Positions 1 to 9,169 of a stretch of DNA of 64,000 nucleotides are shown here, one piece after another. The notes below the pieces were generated by a model, which ran no database searches, had not been told where the DNA came from, and saw only the letters and a list, made by a program, of their open reading frames with translations. The DNA is from G963665925 sp963678925 (lineage in GTDB: Bacteria > Bacillota > Clostridia > Peptostreptococcales > Acidaminobacteraceae). Position 1 is the stretch's first letter. Each line of letters starts with the position of its first letter. Location of the stretch: positions 248,001 to 312,000 of the forward strand of contig OY787533.1 of the NCBI GenBank assembly GCA_963678925.1, in the 5' to 3' direction. The position numbers were made by a program, and so were the translations under genes.

Positions 1-2166
1 TATACCATATTGATTTGCCTTTTCACGGTCTATGACCAGCTGAACCTCAGGAAGACCATCTTCCATTGATGTTTCAACCTCTTTGGTTCCATCAACCTTT
101 GAAATCTGTTCTGCCAGATTCTCAGAAATAACTTCAAGTTCACCTAAATCATCCCCTTTTATAAGAATTTCAATAGGCGTTCCACTGCTCATAGAGCTGC
201 TCTCCGTGCTGACCTGAATGTCCGCACCGGAGATTTTAGCGACCTCACTACGAATTTGATCGGCAATGACCTTATCAGAAGTCTTTCTTTCCTTAAGGTC
301 ATTCAGGATCACATTGATTGTTGCGGAGTTGGTTGATGTCGACCCGGTAATGGTACTCAATCGGTCACCATAACCCGTGCTCGACATGATTGACTTCACA
401 TCGTTCGGTGCGACCTCAAGAATTGAGGATTCTATACGTTCAACATAAGCCTGTGTTTTGTCAAGCGCGCTTCCTTCAGGCAGCTTCACCGTCACACTGA
501 TTTGTCCCATGTCTGATGCCGGGAAAAACTCAGCACCTACAAAACCGATGAGACCCATACTTACTGCGAACATGACAACCGTTGTAATGATGACTGTCTT
601 TCTATGCTTAAGGGCATAGGCAAGCAGTCCGCGATATTTCTTTTCTATAGCCTTGAAAATGCCTGCTTTTTTCTCACCCGTCTTCAGAGAATCTGAGTTT
701 GATGTCAGAAGCTTGGATGCAAGCATTGGTACAAGTGTCAGCGCAATGAACAGGGATGCCAGAAGCGACATGACTACCGTCAGACTGAAGTCTCTGAATA
801 AGATGCTGACAATGCCGTCAACAAATGTCATCGGCAGGAATACAACTACCGTTGTCAGGGTTGAGGCGAAGATGGCGTTTCTTACTTCATTGGCCCCGCG
901 AATTGCAGCTTCATGAGGTTCTACGCCTTCGGTCCTGTAACGGAAGATATTTTCCAGAACAACAATGGAGTTGTCCACCAGCATACCGACCCCAAGGGTC
1001 AGACCGCCAAGAGTCATCATGTTCAGCGTGATTCCGTTATAATAGATCAGAATGAATGTCGCAATAATTGAAATTGGAATTGACAGACCAATTACCAGCG
1101 TCGATTTAAAGTGACGCAGGAATAGATACAGGATGACTACAGCAAGCAGACCACCCAGGACAGCTGACTGCACCACATTGCCGATTGAGTTTTCGACGTT
1201 GGTTGCCGTGTCTTGGAATATTTCAAGATTCGCACCTTGAAGATTTCCCTGAAGACTTGCAATTTCAGCTCTTACTGCTCTTGCAACTTCTACTGTATTC
1301 GCATCTGATGACTTTTGAACAGAAATATTGATGGTTCTCTCACCATCTCGATGCACCATGCCGTCCAGTTTCTTTTCTGCAAGACGCACATCCGCAATTT
1401 CTTCTAGACGCGCCTGACCGCCATAAGGCAGTGTTATGGTCAGATCCTGAATATCTGAAACCTCTCCAAACTCACCCATTTGTCTCAGGTTGAGTGTCAG
1501 TGGCCCCTTACTGATGTTGCCCAGCGGTGTATTGAAGTTCTCAGATGCAATCAGCTGAGCAAGCGTTCCTGTTGTCAGACCGTAGCCAGACAGAACCTCT
1601 TCAGATACATTGACCTGCACTTCCTGCTCCAGACCACCCGTAACCGATACGGATGCTACACCGCCAATTCTTTCAAGCTTTGGAGAAACAATATCTTCAG
1701 CAATCTGTTCAAGCTCACTGATACTCTTGTCTCCACTCAGCGTCAAGTACATGACAGGCATGGCATTGATGTCCAGCTTCATGACCAGTGGCTCTTCTGC
1801 ATCATCAGGCAGATATCCCTTGACCATATCCACGGACTCACGAATATCCACGGCTTTCATGTCCATATCCGTACCAAAATCAAATTCAAGAATGGTGATA
1901 GCCGCCCCGTTCATAGCGTTTGTCGTAATATTTTCAAGGCCCTCAAGCGTTGCCAGACTATCCTCGATTGGCTTTCCTACCATTTTTTCGACTTCTTTTG
2001 GCCCGGCACCCTCAAACTGTGTCACGACAAGTGCGATTGGCAGCTCGATATTGGGAAACAGGTCAACTGCAAGCTGACTCAGGGATACAAAGCCCATGAT
2101 GACAATGATTAGCGTCACCATTGCAATTGTAACCGGTCGTTTGACCGATAGTTTTGATATATCCAA
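1..2166 (-). CDS. RND-family efflux transporter (HAE1/AcrB type), C-terminus cut off by window edge
   Basis: Inner-membrane proton-driven exporter of the resistance-nodulation-division superfamily. The visible 722 codons are the N-terminal two thirds. They begin with a short cytoplasmic stretch and a first membrane helix near residues 10-30, followed by the large extracytoplasmic porter domain. The TM4 region (about residues 385-415) carries the motif MLVDNSIVVLENI; D398 is kept but the second aspartate of AcrB is Asn, as often seen in Gram-positive homologues. I chose the TTG start at 2166 because GGAGGTG lies a few bases upstream inside the end of the adaptor gene and no better start is in frame. 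Only two bases separate it from the adaptor, so the two are co-transcribed. The substrate cannot be told. Confidence 0.93.
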   Translation of the reverse strand, partial: MDISKLSVKRPVTIAMVTLIIVIMGFVSLSQLAVDLFPNIELPIALVVTQFEGAGPKEVEKMVGKPIEDSLATLEGLENITTNAMNGAAITILEFDFGTDMDMKAVDIRESVDMVKGYLPDDAEEPLVMKLDINAMPVMYLTLSGDKSISELEQIAEDIVSPKLERIGGVASVSVTGGLEQEVQVNVSEEVLSGYGLTTGTLAQLIASENFNTPLGNISKGPLTLNLRQMGEFGEVSDIQDLTITLPYGGQARLEEIADVRLAEKKLDGMVHRDGERTINISVQKSSDANTVEVARAVRAEIASLQGNLQGANLEIFQDTATNVENSIGNVVQSAVLGGLLAVVILYLFLRHFKSTLVIGLSIPISIIATFILIYYNGITLNMMTLGGLTLGVGMLVDNSIVVLENIFRYRTEGVEPHEAAIRGANEVRNAIFASTLTTVVVFLPMTFVDGIVSILFRDFSLTVVMSLLASLFIALTLVPMLASKLLTSNSDSLKTGEKKAGIFKAIEKKYRGLLAYALKHRKTVIITTVVMFAVSMGLIGFVGAEFFPASDMGQISVTVKLPEGSALDKTQAYVERIESSILEVAPNDVKSIMSSTGYGDRLSTITGSTSTNSATINVILNDLKERKTSDKVIADQIRSEVAKISGADIQVSTESSSMSSGTPIEILIKGDDLGELEVISENLAEQISKVDGTKEVETSMEDGLPEVQLVIDREKANQYGI

Positions 2167-2168
2167 CT

Positions 2169-3305
2169 CTATTCACCTCCAAGTACACTCAGAAGTGAAC
2201 CGTCTTCAATGAACTGCTGACCTTCTACAACAATCTCGTCTCCGGCAGACAGACCTGAAAGTACGATTGTAGACGCACCATTGTCAAAACCAGTTTCGAC
2301 GTAGCGCATTTCCGCAGTATCATCCTTGTTGACATATACGATTTTGCCATCTGTTCTCTCCAGAATGGCATTTGATGGAATAATTACCGAATCTGAAGCT
2401 TCCAGAATGGAAATACTCAGATTTACAAACATCCCCGGCTTAATGACATGATCTGTGTTGTCAAATACGATTCTCACTGGGAAAAGTTTTGTCGTCAGGT
2501 TTGCCGCTGGGCTTACCCAGTCAATAACACCAACAATTTCATCAGATGTCACAGCAGGAATTGACGATGTGATCTCATCGCCTACATTCAGACTGCCAAT
2601 TACGTTTTCAGCAACTTGAATATCCACATAGACTTCATCCATGTTGATCACGTCAGCAATAATCTGACCAGAACCAACAGATTGACCCGCTTCAACACTT
2701 AGCGCTGAGACCACACCCGTGATTGGCGCTTTAAGGTCTGCATCTTCCAGCTGGTCCATCACAGAATCAAGTCCGATCTGCGCCTGCGAAAGCTGAACGC
2801 GCGCGGCGTCTACACTTGCCGAGCTTGCAGCAAGCTCAGCCTGCTCGTATTGTGCCTGCGAAACAGCCGCACCCGCTGTCGTTTCATATAGATTCTTCGT
2901 TCTCTCGAAGGACTTGACAGCCAGCGCGTGCTGGTCTTCCAGTGCACGCACCTGATACTGCGCCGATTGCAGCGATAGTTTTGCATTTCTCACCGAACGC
3001 TCTACACTTTCCTTATCAAGAACGTAAAGGACATCGCCCTTTTCAATGGCATCGCCTACCTGCACGGGTACATCTAAAATATCCCCAGGCACTACCGATG
3101 CAACATGAACAATATTCTTAGGTGACAGAACACCATTATAGCTTAGGGTCCTGTTCAAATCTCCAGTTTCAATAACCATGGTTTCCACGGATGACGCCGC
3201 TTTCAGCGCCGCCTCAGTAGACTCCTTGGCATCAGCCTCCCCACAAGCGGTCAGTGAAGCCACCATCGCCAGCGAAAGTGCTGCAGCCATTAATTTTTTA
3301 CGCAT
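2169..3305 (-). CDS. RND efflux periplasmic adaptor subunit, lipoprotein (HlyD/MFP family)
   Basis: Adaptor that couples the downstream RND pump to the cell surface. The 378-residue protein starts with a lipoprotein signal ending in LTAC, with Cys21 the predicted lipidated residue. It continues with a biotinyl-lipoyl-like half, a coiled-coil hairpin rich in Ala/Gln/Ser (about residues 95-190), the second lipoyl half and a beta-barrel. The ATG at 3305 has CTGGAGG seven bases upstream. Longer in-frame starts at 3329 and 3407 lack a site and would bury the signal peptide. It is the first gene of the adaptor-pump operon and is divergent from the two-component system at 3484, which is its likely regulator. 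No outer-membrane factor gene is nearby, consistent with a monoderm cell. Confidence 0.93.
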   Translation of the reverse strand: MRKKLMAAALSLAMVASLTACGEADAKESTEAALKAASSVETMVIETGDLNRTLSYNGVLSPKNIVHVASVVPGDILDVPVQVGDAIEKGDVLYVLDKESVERSVRNAKLSLQSAQYQVRALEDQHALAVKSFERTKNLYETTAGAAVSQAQYEQAELAASSASVDAARVQLSQAQIGLDSVMDQLEDADLKAPITGVVSALSVEAGQSVGSGQIIADVINMDEVYVDIQVAENVIGSLNVGDEITSSIPAVTSDEIVGVIDWVSPAANLTTKLFPVRIVFDNTDHVIKPGMFVNLSISILEASDSVIIPSNAILERTDGKIVYVNKDDTAEMRYVETGFDNGASTIVLSGLSAGDEIVVEGQQFIEDGSLLSVLGGE

Positions 3306-3483
3306 AAATTCAACCTCCAGTTTCTTCATAATTTCATTTTCACTATTTATCATACCGTGCAAGCATAAATAGGCAATTATGTATTTCTTAATAATTCTTA
3401 AATGCACAGGGGATTATTTTAGAAACACAGTATAAATGATAATGTTATAATTAAGTGAAACACTACATTATAGGGAGGTTCAT
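3306..3483. promoter_or_regulatory. Divergent intergenic region between efflux adaptor and response regulator
   Basis: AT-rich spacer carrying promoters for both directions. A TATAAT hexamer at 3446-3451 lies about 30 bases before the response-regulator start, but no convincing -35 box is placed 17 bases upstream, which would fit an activator-dependent promoter. The responsible regulator is probably the OmpR-type protein encoded next door; that is inference from gene order. Confidence 0.4.
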
Positions 3484-4191
3484 ATGTCACAAGAGCATAT
3501 TCAAATCATAGAGGATGAACTGGAAATTGCCGAGCTTATTAAGGATTATCTTGAGGATGAGGGCTTTCAAGTAACCATTTCACTCAATGGGACTGAGGGG
3601 CTGAACACCTTCCAAAAGGAGCGGCCCGATATTGTCATACTGGATCTGATGCTGCCTGGAATGGATGGTTTTGAAGTCTGTCGACTCATCCGTAAGGACT
3701 CAGAAATCCCTGTACTCATACTCAGTTCAAAGAACACCGATATGGATAAGGTCCTTGCCCTGGGCATCGGCGCTGATGATTATGTCACCAAGCCATTCAG
3801 TCCCATAGAGCTTGTTGCACGCATCAAGGCCCATCTGCGCAGACAGAACAAGGCTTCCGCCTCACCAAAGTCCAATCATATTCTTACTTTTGGAAACTTG
3901 AAAATAGACTTGTCTGCCTATACGGTTCATGTTGGCGACACAATTGTCAACATGACAAACAAAGAATTTGAGCTCTTAAAGCTTCTGGCACAGAACCCCA
4001 ATCAGGTTCTCACCAAGGAACAGATCATTTCTGCAGTGTGGGGAAATAACTATTATGGAGATGACAACACCATTCCTGTGCACATACGAAAGGTTCGCGA
4101 AAAAATTGAAGACGACCCAAGTGATCCCAAGTTCATACTCACCGTTTGGGGCGTAGGTTACAGATTTGCTGGAGGCAGTACACATGAATAA
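3484..4191 (+). CDS. OmpR/PhoB-family response regulator
   Basis: Two-component transcription factor of 235 residues. The receiver domain fills residues 6-118, with acidic residues near 11-12, the phosphoacceptor Asp54 in the motif IVILDLMLPG, and a conserved Lys in DYVTKPF. A winged-helix DNA-binding domain follows (about 135-232), with the typical LLAQNPNQVLTKEQI and GVGYRF signatures. The ATG is preceded by AGGGAGGTTC. The gene overlaps the next gene by eight bases in ATGAATAA, so kinase and regulator are translationally coupled. The divergent efflux operon is the obvious candidate target, as is common for such pairs in Firmicutes. Confidence 0.96.
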   Translation: MSQEHIQIIEDELEIAELIKDYLEDEGFQVTISLNGTEGLNTFQKERPDIVILDLMLPGMDGFEVCRLIRKDSEIPVLILSSKNTDMDKVLALGIGADDYVTKPFSPIELVARIKAHLRRQNKASASPKSNHILTFGNLKIDLSAYTVHVGDTIVNMTNKEFELLKLLAQNPNQVLTKEQIISAVWGNNYYGDDNTIPVHIRKVREKIEDDPSDPKFILTVWGVGYRFAGGSTHE

Positions 4192-5647
4192 ACTCCTGGT
4201 AAGAGTATATTTATTTCTCCTGATTATGTTTGCCCTTGCCATTGTCCAGGTCGGATCCCTGCACAGTCAAATCATGACCACTGGCCAGGCCTGGGGATTT
4301 CAGGTTATTGAAAGCAGTGAACTTCACGTGTTCTATCAGAGTCTCAACGAGATTCTCCGTACACGTTTCATAACCGAGTACCGTGATTATGATGAGCTGA
4401 TGAAATCGGACATTGACAAGCTTGTCTCAGAATACAATTTGGGAACCACCATGGAGCTGGCGGCAATTTTTGATGAAAACCACCGTTTTGTGAAGGGGTC
4501 AATCGAAACTGCACTCGACCGAGATGCCCGTCACATGAGCGATTCGGTTACCGAAAAGTATGTACGTGTCCTCTTTCCACCCCGGCGTGTCACAGATTTG
4601 CTCAACATAGAATGTACAACTGCAGACGGGCATGATCTGACATTTGTCCTCATTCCTTCCGAAAGAGCACGGATCACACTCAACAACTACGCTGCAAACA
4701 CTTATAGATTAAGTATATTTTCAATAATAATTTCCATCTTGATAGCATTCATGCCCATCGGTGTATATTTCTATTTCAACTACATCAGACCGCTGGATAA
4801 GCTTCAAAGTGCTGCGAATCAAATCGCAGAAGGCAATCTGAATGTTACCATTGACGAACGTGGCCTTTATGAAATCAAAGAGTTCTCAAAGTCTTTCGAA
4901 AACATGCGTCATGAGCTCGAAGAGAGCAAGCGGCGTGTTCAGGTGGTTTTGGAAAACAGGCAACAGCTCATTACAAACATTTCCCATGACCTTCGAACCC
5001 CCATCACGTCCATTTCAGGCTACGTGGAAGGCCTGTTGGATGGCAAGGGGGAAAATCCAGAACGTATGGATCGGTATTTGAGAACAATAAAATCCAAAAC
5101 CGAGTATTTGAACGCCATGATCAATGATCTTTTTCTTTTCTCGCAGCTGGACATGGATGGCTACTCTCTTGAGCTTTCTTACTGCAACAGCCGCGAAATG
5201 CTTGAGAAGCAGCTTCAGCCCATGGAGCTCTGGCTGGAAAACAGCGGCTTTGAGCTTGATGTTGTACGGCCTTTTCCTTCAGTGCCCATACGAGTTGACT
5301 ATATGCGCATGACACAGGTTTTCGAGAATATTGTTCAAAACAGCATAAAGTACGCTACAGAGCACGGCAAGCTCAAAATTAACAGCTATATCAAGAATCA
5401 TCATCTGGTCATAGATTTTACAGACAATGGTATTGGTATCGCCCCAGAGTCCATTCCTCACATCTTTGACGCCTTTTACAGGGAAGATAAAAGTCGAACT
5501 CAAAGCAAGGGTGGTGCGGGTCTAGGCCTTTCCATATGCAAAAAAATTGTAGAGCTGCACGGTGGCATTATTAAAGTCTCCAGCGAAATTGGCGAGGGCA
5601 CCAAGCTGCGTGTTTACCTGCCACTATCGCCAATCGAAAACGACTAG
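4184..5647 (+). CDS. Sensor histidine kinase (HAMP-HisKA-HATPase)
   Basis: Membrane kinase partner of the preceding regulator, 487 residues. One membrane helix lies at about 5-27, then an extracellular sensor of about 150 residues, a second helix near 178-200, HAMP, the dimerisation/phosphoacceptor domain with His268 in NISHDLRTPITS, and the ATPase with N-box NIVQNSIKYA, G1 DNGIGI and G2 GGAGLGLSI. The start at 4184 is supported by GGAGG eight bases upstream; the longer start at 4166 has no ribosome site. It probably senses a compound exported by the divergent RND pump (inference). Confidence 0.95.
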   Translation: MNKLLVRVYLFLLIMFALAIVQVGSLHSQIMTTGQAWGFQVIESSELHVFYQSLNEILRTRFITEYRDYDELMKSDIDKLVSEYNLGTTMELAAIFDENHRFVKGSIETALDRDARHMSDSVTEKYVRVLFPPRRVTDLLNIECTTADGHDLTFVLIPSERARITLNNYAANTYRLSIFSIIISILIAFMPIGVYFYFNYIRPLDKLQSAANQIAEGNLNVTIDERGLYEIKEFSKSFENMRHELEESKRRVQVVLENRQQLITNISHDLRTPITSISGYVEGLLDGKGENPERMDRYLRTIKSKTEYLNAMINDLFLFSQLDMDGYSLELSYCNSREMLEKQLQPMELWLENSGFELDVVRPFPSVPIRVDYMRMTQVFENIVQNSIKYATEHGKLKINSYIKNHHLVIDFTDNGIGIAPESIPHIFDAFYREDKSRTQSKGGAGLGLSICKKIVELHGGIIKVSSEIGEGTKLRVYLPLSPIEND

Positions 5648-5681
5648 ACCCAACCTGCAAATTTAAAGCTTGAACATATAA

Positions 5682-5720
5682 AAATCCTGTAAACACCCAT
5701 TTCGGGTGTTCACAGGATTT
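5682..5720. terminator. Bidirectional rho-independent terminator
   Basis: Arms AAATCCTGTAAACACCC and GGGTGTTCACAGGATTT pair with one mismatch around a five-base loop. A-rich and T-rich flanks serve both strands, and it lies between the convergent kinase and GGDEF genes. Confidence 0.85.
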
Positions 5721-5743
5721 CTTCATGCTTGCTCACTTTGCAG

Positions 5744-7762
5744 CTATTTCACATAGCTCTTATCACCATCAGACTTCATGGCATACATACGTTCGTCAGC
5801 AATCCTGACAAGGCTCTCATAGTCCCTAGAATCCTTGCCAAAGAATGCAGCACCATAACTGAACTTGCAGAAAATTTCATTTTCACTGCCCTTTATCGGC
5901 TTTTCATAAAATTCCGCGTCAAGCTCCTTCATACGTCTCTGAAGGTTCTGTTCATCGATTTCATGAAATATGGCTACGAACTCATCACCACCATACCGCG
6001 CCAAAACATCGGACGACCGCGTCGTTGCTTTCAGTCTCTCTGCAAACCCTCTTATGAGCACATCGCCTTCCAAATGTCCATAGGTATCATTGATGTATTT
6101 AAGTCCGTTCAAGTCGAACATGACAAAGGCAAAATGGTCACCATATCGAGTCGCCTTGGCTTCCATTGTCTGATAGTATTCTTCAAACCAGCGTCTGTTG
6201 AAAACGCCTGTCAGCTTATCATAACGCGATAGATATACGGTCTCTTCCATGAGCGCCTGCTTGTTGACAGCCATCTCCAGCTGTGTTTTCAAGAAATCCA
6301 CCATCATGAAATCTTCCTCTTTGAAAGCATTTCTAATTGGGCTGTCGAGATAGATCATGCCATATAAGTTGCCATTGTAGTAAATGGGTGCACCAATTGT
6401 AGACTTAGCTTCATTGGGATTGGCTTCCTGAACATCTGCCATCTTGACACCCTTCAGTCGTGATATGTCATTGATGATTTCAGTTCTTTGAAGCTGACCC
6501 GCCGTTTTGAGGTAGAGAAAACTCTCTTCAACCGGTAGGGAGAGCTTCTTCATCAAATTCCCCTTATATCCGACAAATGCCTCTGCATAGAGGTTCCCGT
6601 CTTCACCCACTAGGAGAATACTCCCCCGATCTGCCATTTCGACACTGTCTATGGCGCTGTCCAGAATAATGTCAAAAAGAATGCCCAAATCATCAATTCC
6701 AAGAATCGACTGGGTTAGAACCAACATGTCCTCTTTCATTTTCACAAATCTGTTCATCTGTGTTTCGTAGTATTTCTGATCTTTAATACTGTAGCCCGTA
6801 ATGAGCTTGACCGATTTCATATTGTGCTTGATATCTGTGACAACCAGCTTTGTCCATAGCGGCTTGTTGTCCTTGCACAGAATTCGAACACTGTAGTCTC
6901 TGAACGACTCGTCCTCCATGCTGTCTTTTGAGAGAATATCATGAAACTTAATCGCATCTTCAAAATCCACAAGGTCTACCCAATCGATCATCTCCAGCTC
7001 TTCTCTGGAATATCCGGTCAGGTCGACAGCATAGCTGTTCGCATATGTAATTTTTCCCTCATCCAATATAATTATTGCAGCGGGGACACGGTTCATGAAA
7101 ACCCTGAATTTGTGTTCGCTTTCCATGAACTTTTCAGTAATGACTTCGCGGTAGTCCTTTTCAAACTCGATTTGCTTATCCATTGACTCGATCACCTCTT
7201 TGTATTTGTGCTCAGCGTTATAATGCAAATGATCACGTTCGCTTTTCACCCACAATACCGCGAGAATCAAAAGTACGGATAAAATATTCCCAAGCGGTGC
7301 GAGTGTAAATCGCCACTGCGCTATGGAACTGAATATGTAGATGAGGCCAGAAAGCGTAGAAGAAATTCTGAAGCCTGGCGCATCTACTGTCAAATTGGAC
7401 ACCAGAATCAGCATCAGGATAAATGCGTATTCGCCCAGTCCAGAGTATGACCCGTAGCAGCTGTATAGGGCAGCAATTGTGAGCGTAAGAAAAACACCCA
7501 CCCGGTAAAAGATCTCATCACAAATCCTCAGTACGAAGTATACTGCTAAAGTGAGAAAAATGAACACACCGTTAAACAGGGTCTCAGAATATGACAAGCC
7601 TCCAATTCTTAGGAGCTTTGCAGCCAGATAGATAATCTGCACAGCTGCAAAAACAAGGACTGCGTATCCGAGACTTTTCTTGTTGCTTTCAACACGATCG
7701 TCTTCATAGGCCTGGTCAAGCATTTCAACCTCTGTCATAAATAGATTTTTGAGAAATGCCAT
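5744..7762 (-). CDS. Membrane PAS-GAF-GGDEF diguanylate cyclase
   Basis: Predicted cyclic di-GMP synthase of 672 residues. About six hydrophobic helices occupy residues 28-190. A PAS domain (about 215-330) follows, with the sequence AAIIILDEGKITYANSYAVD, then a GAF domain (about 350-500) and a C-terminal GGDEF domain. The active-site motif GGDEF is intact at residues 591-595. An RSSD sequence sits exactly five residues upstream, so the product-inhibition I-site is also present. It ends convergent to the histidine kinase. It lies 14 bases behind the ROK regulator gene and probably shares its transcript. The ATG has a modest GGCGGTGG site. Confidence 0.95.
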   Translation of the reverse strand: MAFLKNLFMTEVEMLDQAYEDDRVESNKKSLGYAVLVFAAVQIIYLAAKLLRIGGLSYSETLFNGVFIFLTLAVYFVLRICDEIFYRVGVFLTLTIAALYSCYGSYSGLGEYAFILMLILVSNLTVDAPGFRISSTLSGLIYIFSSIAQWRFTLAPLGNILSVLLILAVLWVKSERDHLHYNAEHKYKEVIESMDKQIEFEKDYREVITEKFMESEHKFRVFMNRVPAAIIILDEGKITYANSYAVDLTGYSREELEMIDWVDLVDFEDAIKFHDILSKDSMEDESFRDYSVRILCKDNKPLWTKLVVTDIKHNMKSVKLITGYSIKDQKYYETQMNRFVKMKEDMLVLTQSILGIDDLGILFDIILDSAIDSVEMADRGSILLVGEDGNLYAEAFVGYKGNLMKKLSLPVEESFLYLKTAGQLQRTEIINDISRLKGVKMADVQEANPNEAKSTIGAPIYYNGNLYGMIYLDSPIRNAFKEEDFMMVDFLKTQLEMAVNKQALMEETVYLSRYDKLTGVFNRRWFEEYYQTMEAKATRYGDHFAFVMFDLNGLKYINDTYGHLEGDVLIRGFAERLKATTRSSDVLARYGGDEFVAIFHEIDEQNLQRRMKELDAEFYEKPIKGSENEIFCKFSYGAAFFGKDSRDYESLVRIADERMYAMKSDGDKSYVK

Positions 7763-7776
7763 ACTGCCACCGCCTT

Positions 7777-8988
7777 TTATCTGATATGTCCGCGCATCAG
7801 TTTGTCTACAACAACCGCCCCTGCGCCTGTAAGCGCCTGATTCCTCTGTATACCGCTTTCTCCGACATAAACCTGATAGAGATTCTTGTCAATACTGCTG
7901 TGCGCAAGGTGTTTGTTGATGTTCCTGTTCATGATATTGTGTGCGTCATAAATCCCCGATATGAATATCTTCTCTGGATTGAGCATATTGACAATCACAC
8001 CAAGTCCTCTGCCAATATATCGTCCCGTATCACGTATGATTTGCTGAGCTATCGGGTTTCCTTGCAATGCCATGTTATAAATCATATCTGCATTGACATT
8101 CGCCATATCGTACTGGATATATTCAAGGAGTTTGTTGACTTCACCTTCTTCAAGCCGGTTTACAAAACGGGTTACTATACCGCTATAGGTGGCAACCGCT
8201 TCGAAACAACCTGATTTACCGCAAGTACATTTGATCGTTTCAGAAGACACCTTGTGATGCCCGACATTACAGGCCCCAAAATTGAAGCCGGCATAAGGAG
8301 TTCCGTTAATATATACCCCAGTATAGATGCCTTCACCAATATGAATATGAACAAAATTATCACAGTCCGACCCAGCCCCATAAAGACGCTCGGCAATTGC
8401 CATGGCAGAGCCCATGCCGCTAATGTACACATGGGTCTTGAAACGGTCTCTCATGATTTTTCCAAATTCAACCTCACGCCACTGAAAGTCCTTGGCACGC
8501 CTTACATAGCCTGTCTCAGTATTTACGAGTCCATCGATGGCACAGCCAATTCCAAGCAGAATTTCCCCAGCTGATTCAATTAGCTCCTTTTCACGGTCTA
8601 TAACACTTCCGAGCACATCAAAAACAGCCCAAAGCTGTCTGCCTCTCTCGTAGCTGAGGGATCTGATATCCGTAAAATGACCATTTAAATCCATGCGTCC
8701 TATCCGCATGCCATTGCGCTCGAGACTAACTGCAATAATGACAACCTTCTCGGCATTCAAATCCATCAGTGTCGGTTTCCGACCACCTGTCGAAACCCCT
8801 TCTCTCACGGCCTTCACAATTCCCCGTGTCTCAAGATCGCTGCAATTTGAAGAGACTGTCGCTGCATTGAGACCCAGCTCCCGCGAAATATCCGCTTTTG
8901 ATATGGGTCCCATTTCTCGAATTACATTCAAAATGGCCAATGTATTTATTTCTTTCATGCCTGTTTTATCAATAGTGAAATATTCCAC
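7777..8988 (-). CDS. ROK-family transcriptional regulator (NagC/XylR type)
   Basis: Sugar-responsive repressor of 403 residues. An N-terminal winged helix-turn-helix (about residues 15-75, including ISKADISRELGLNAATVSS) precedes the ROK kinase-like fold. The zinc/structural motif reads CTCGKSGCFEA, and the sugar-binding signature region includes HIGEGIYTGVYING. The start codon is GTG at 8988, with GGAGG four bases before it in GGAGGATCACGTG. It is followed after 14 bases by a diguanylate cyclase gene, an uncommon partner; ROK regulators usually sit with sugar transport or catabolic genes, none of which are present here. Glucokinase activity is unlikely because of the DNA-binding domain. Confidence 0.92.
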   Translation of the reverse strand: MEYFTIDKTGMKEINTLAILNVIREMGPISKADISRELGLNAATVSSNCSDLETRGIVKAVREGVSTGGRKPTLMDLNAEKVVIIAVSLERNGMRIGRMDLNGHFTDIRSLSYERGRQLWAVFDVLGSVIDREKELIESAGEILLGIGCAIDGLVNTETGYVRRAKDFQWREVEFGKIMRDRFKTHVYISGMGSAMAIAERLYGAGSDCDNFVHIHIGEGIYTGVYINGTPYAGFNFGACNVGHHKVSSETIKCTCGKSGCFEAVATYSGIVTRFVNRLEEGEVNKLLEYIQYDMANVNADMIYNMALQGNPIAQQIIRDTGRYIGRGLGVIVNMLNPEKIFISGIYDAHNIMNRNINKHLAHSSIDKNLYQVYVGESGIQRNQALTGAGAVVVDKLMRGHIR

Positions 8989-9017
8989 GTGATCCTCCGA
9001 AAATTATACTCAGCTTT

Positions 9018-9075
9018 ATTTAATCAATAAATTAAGTTGTGAGTTTATTATACCTTTACTTGCCGTTCAGTTCAA
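9018..9075 (-). promoter_or_regulatory. SigA-type promoter and possible operator of the ROK gene
   Basis: On the minus strand, TTGAAC (9075-9070) and TATAAT (9052-9047) are separated by 17 bases. Downstream, at 9018-9032, the inverted repeat ATTTA-N5-TAAAT lies in an AT-rich stretch resembling ROK-family operators, so autoregulation is plausible. Confidence 0.65.
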
Positions 9076-9113
9076 GAATGAATCCGCAGGTGGTTTCAGG
9101 GGCATTTTAAACG

Positions 9114-9139
9114 AAAAAAGTCCCAATACATTGGGACTT
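9114..9139 (-). terminator. Rho-independent terminator
   Basis: Stem AAGTCCCAA/TTGGGACTT with a four-base loop, followed on the minus strand by TTTTTT. It ends the kinase/HD-GYP operon. Confidence 0.88.
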
Positions 9140-9169
9140 CCTCGTCTATTAACACAGGGCAATATTCAC

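Noticed and set aside
1480..2112. 210-codon plus-strand ORF opposite the RND gene
   Set aside because: Antisense shadow of a strongly conserved RND coding frame; no ribosome site.
5729..6232. 167-codon plus-strand ORF opposite the GGDEF gene
   Set aside because: Antisense shadow; the minus strand encodes an intact GGDEF domain with catalytic motif.
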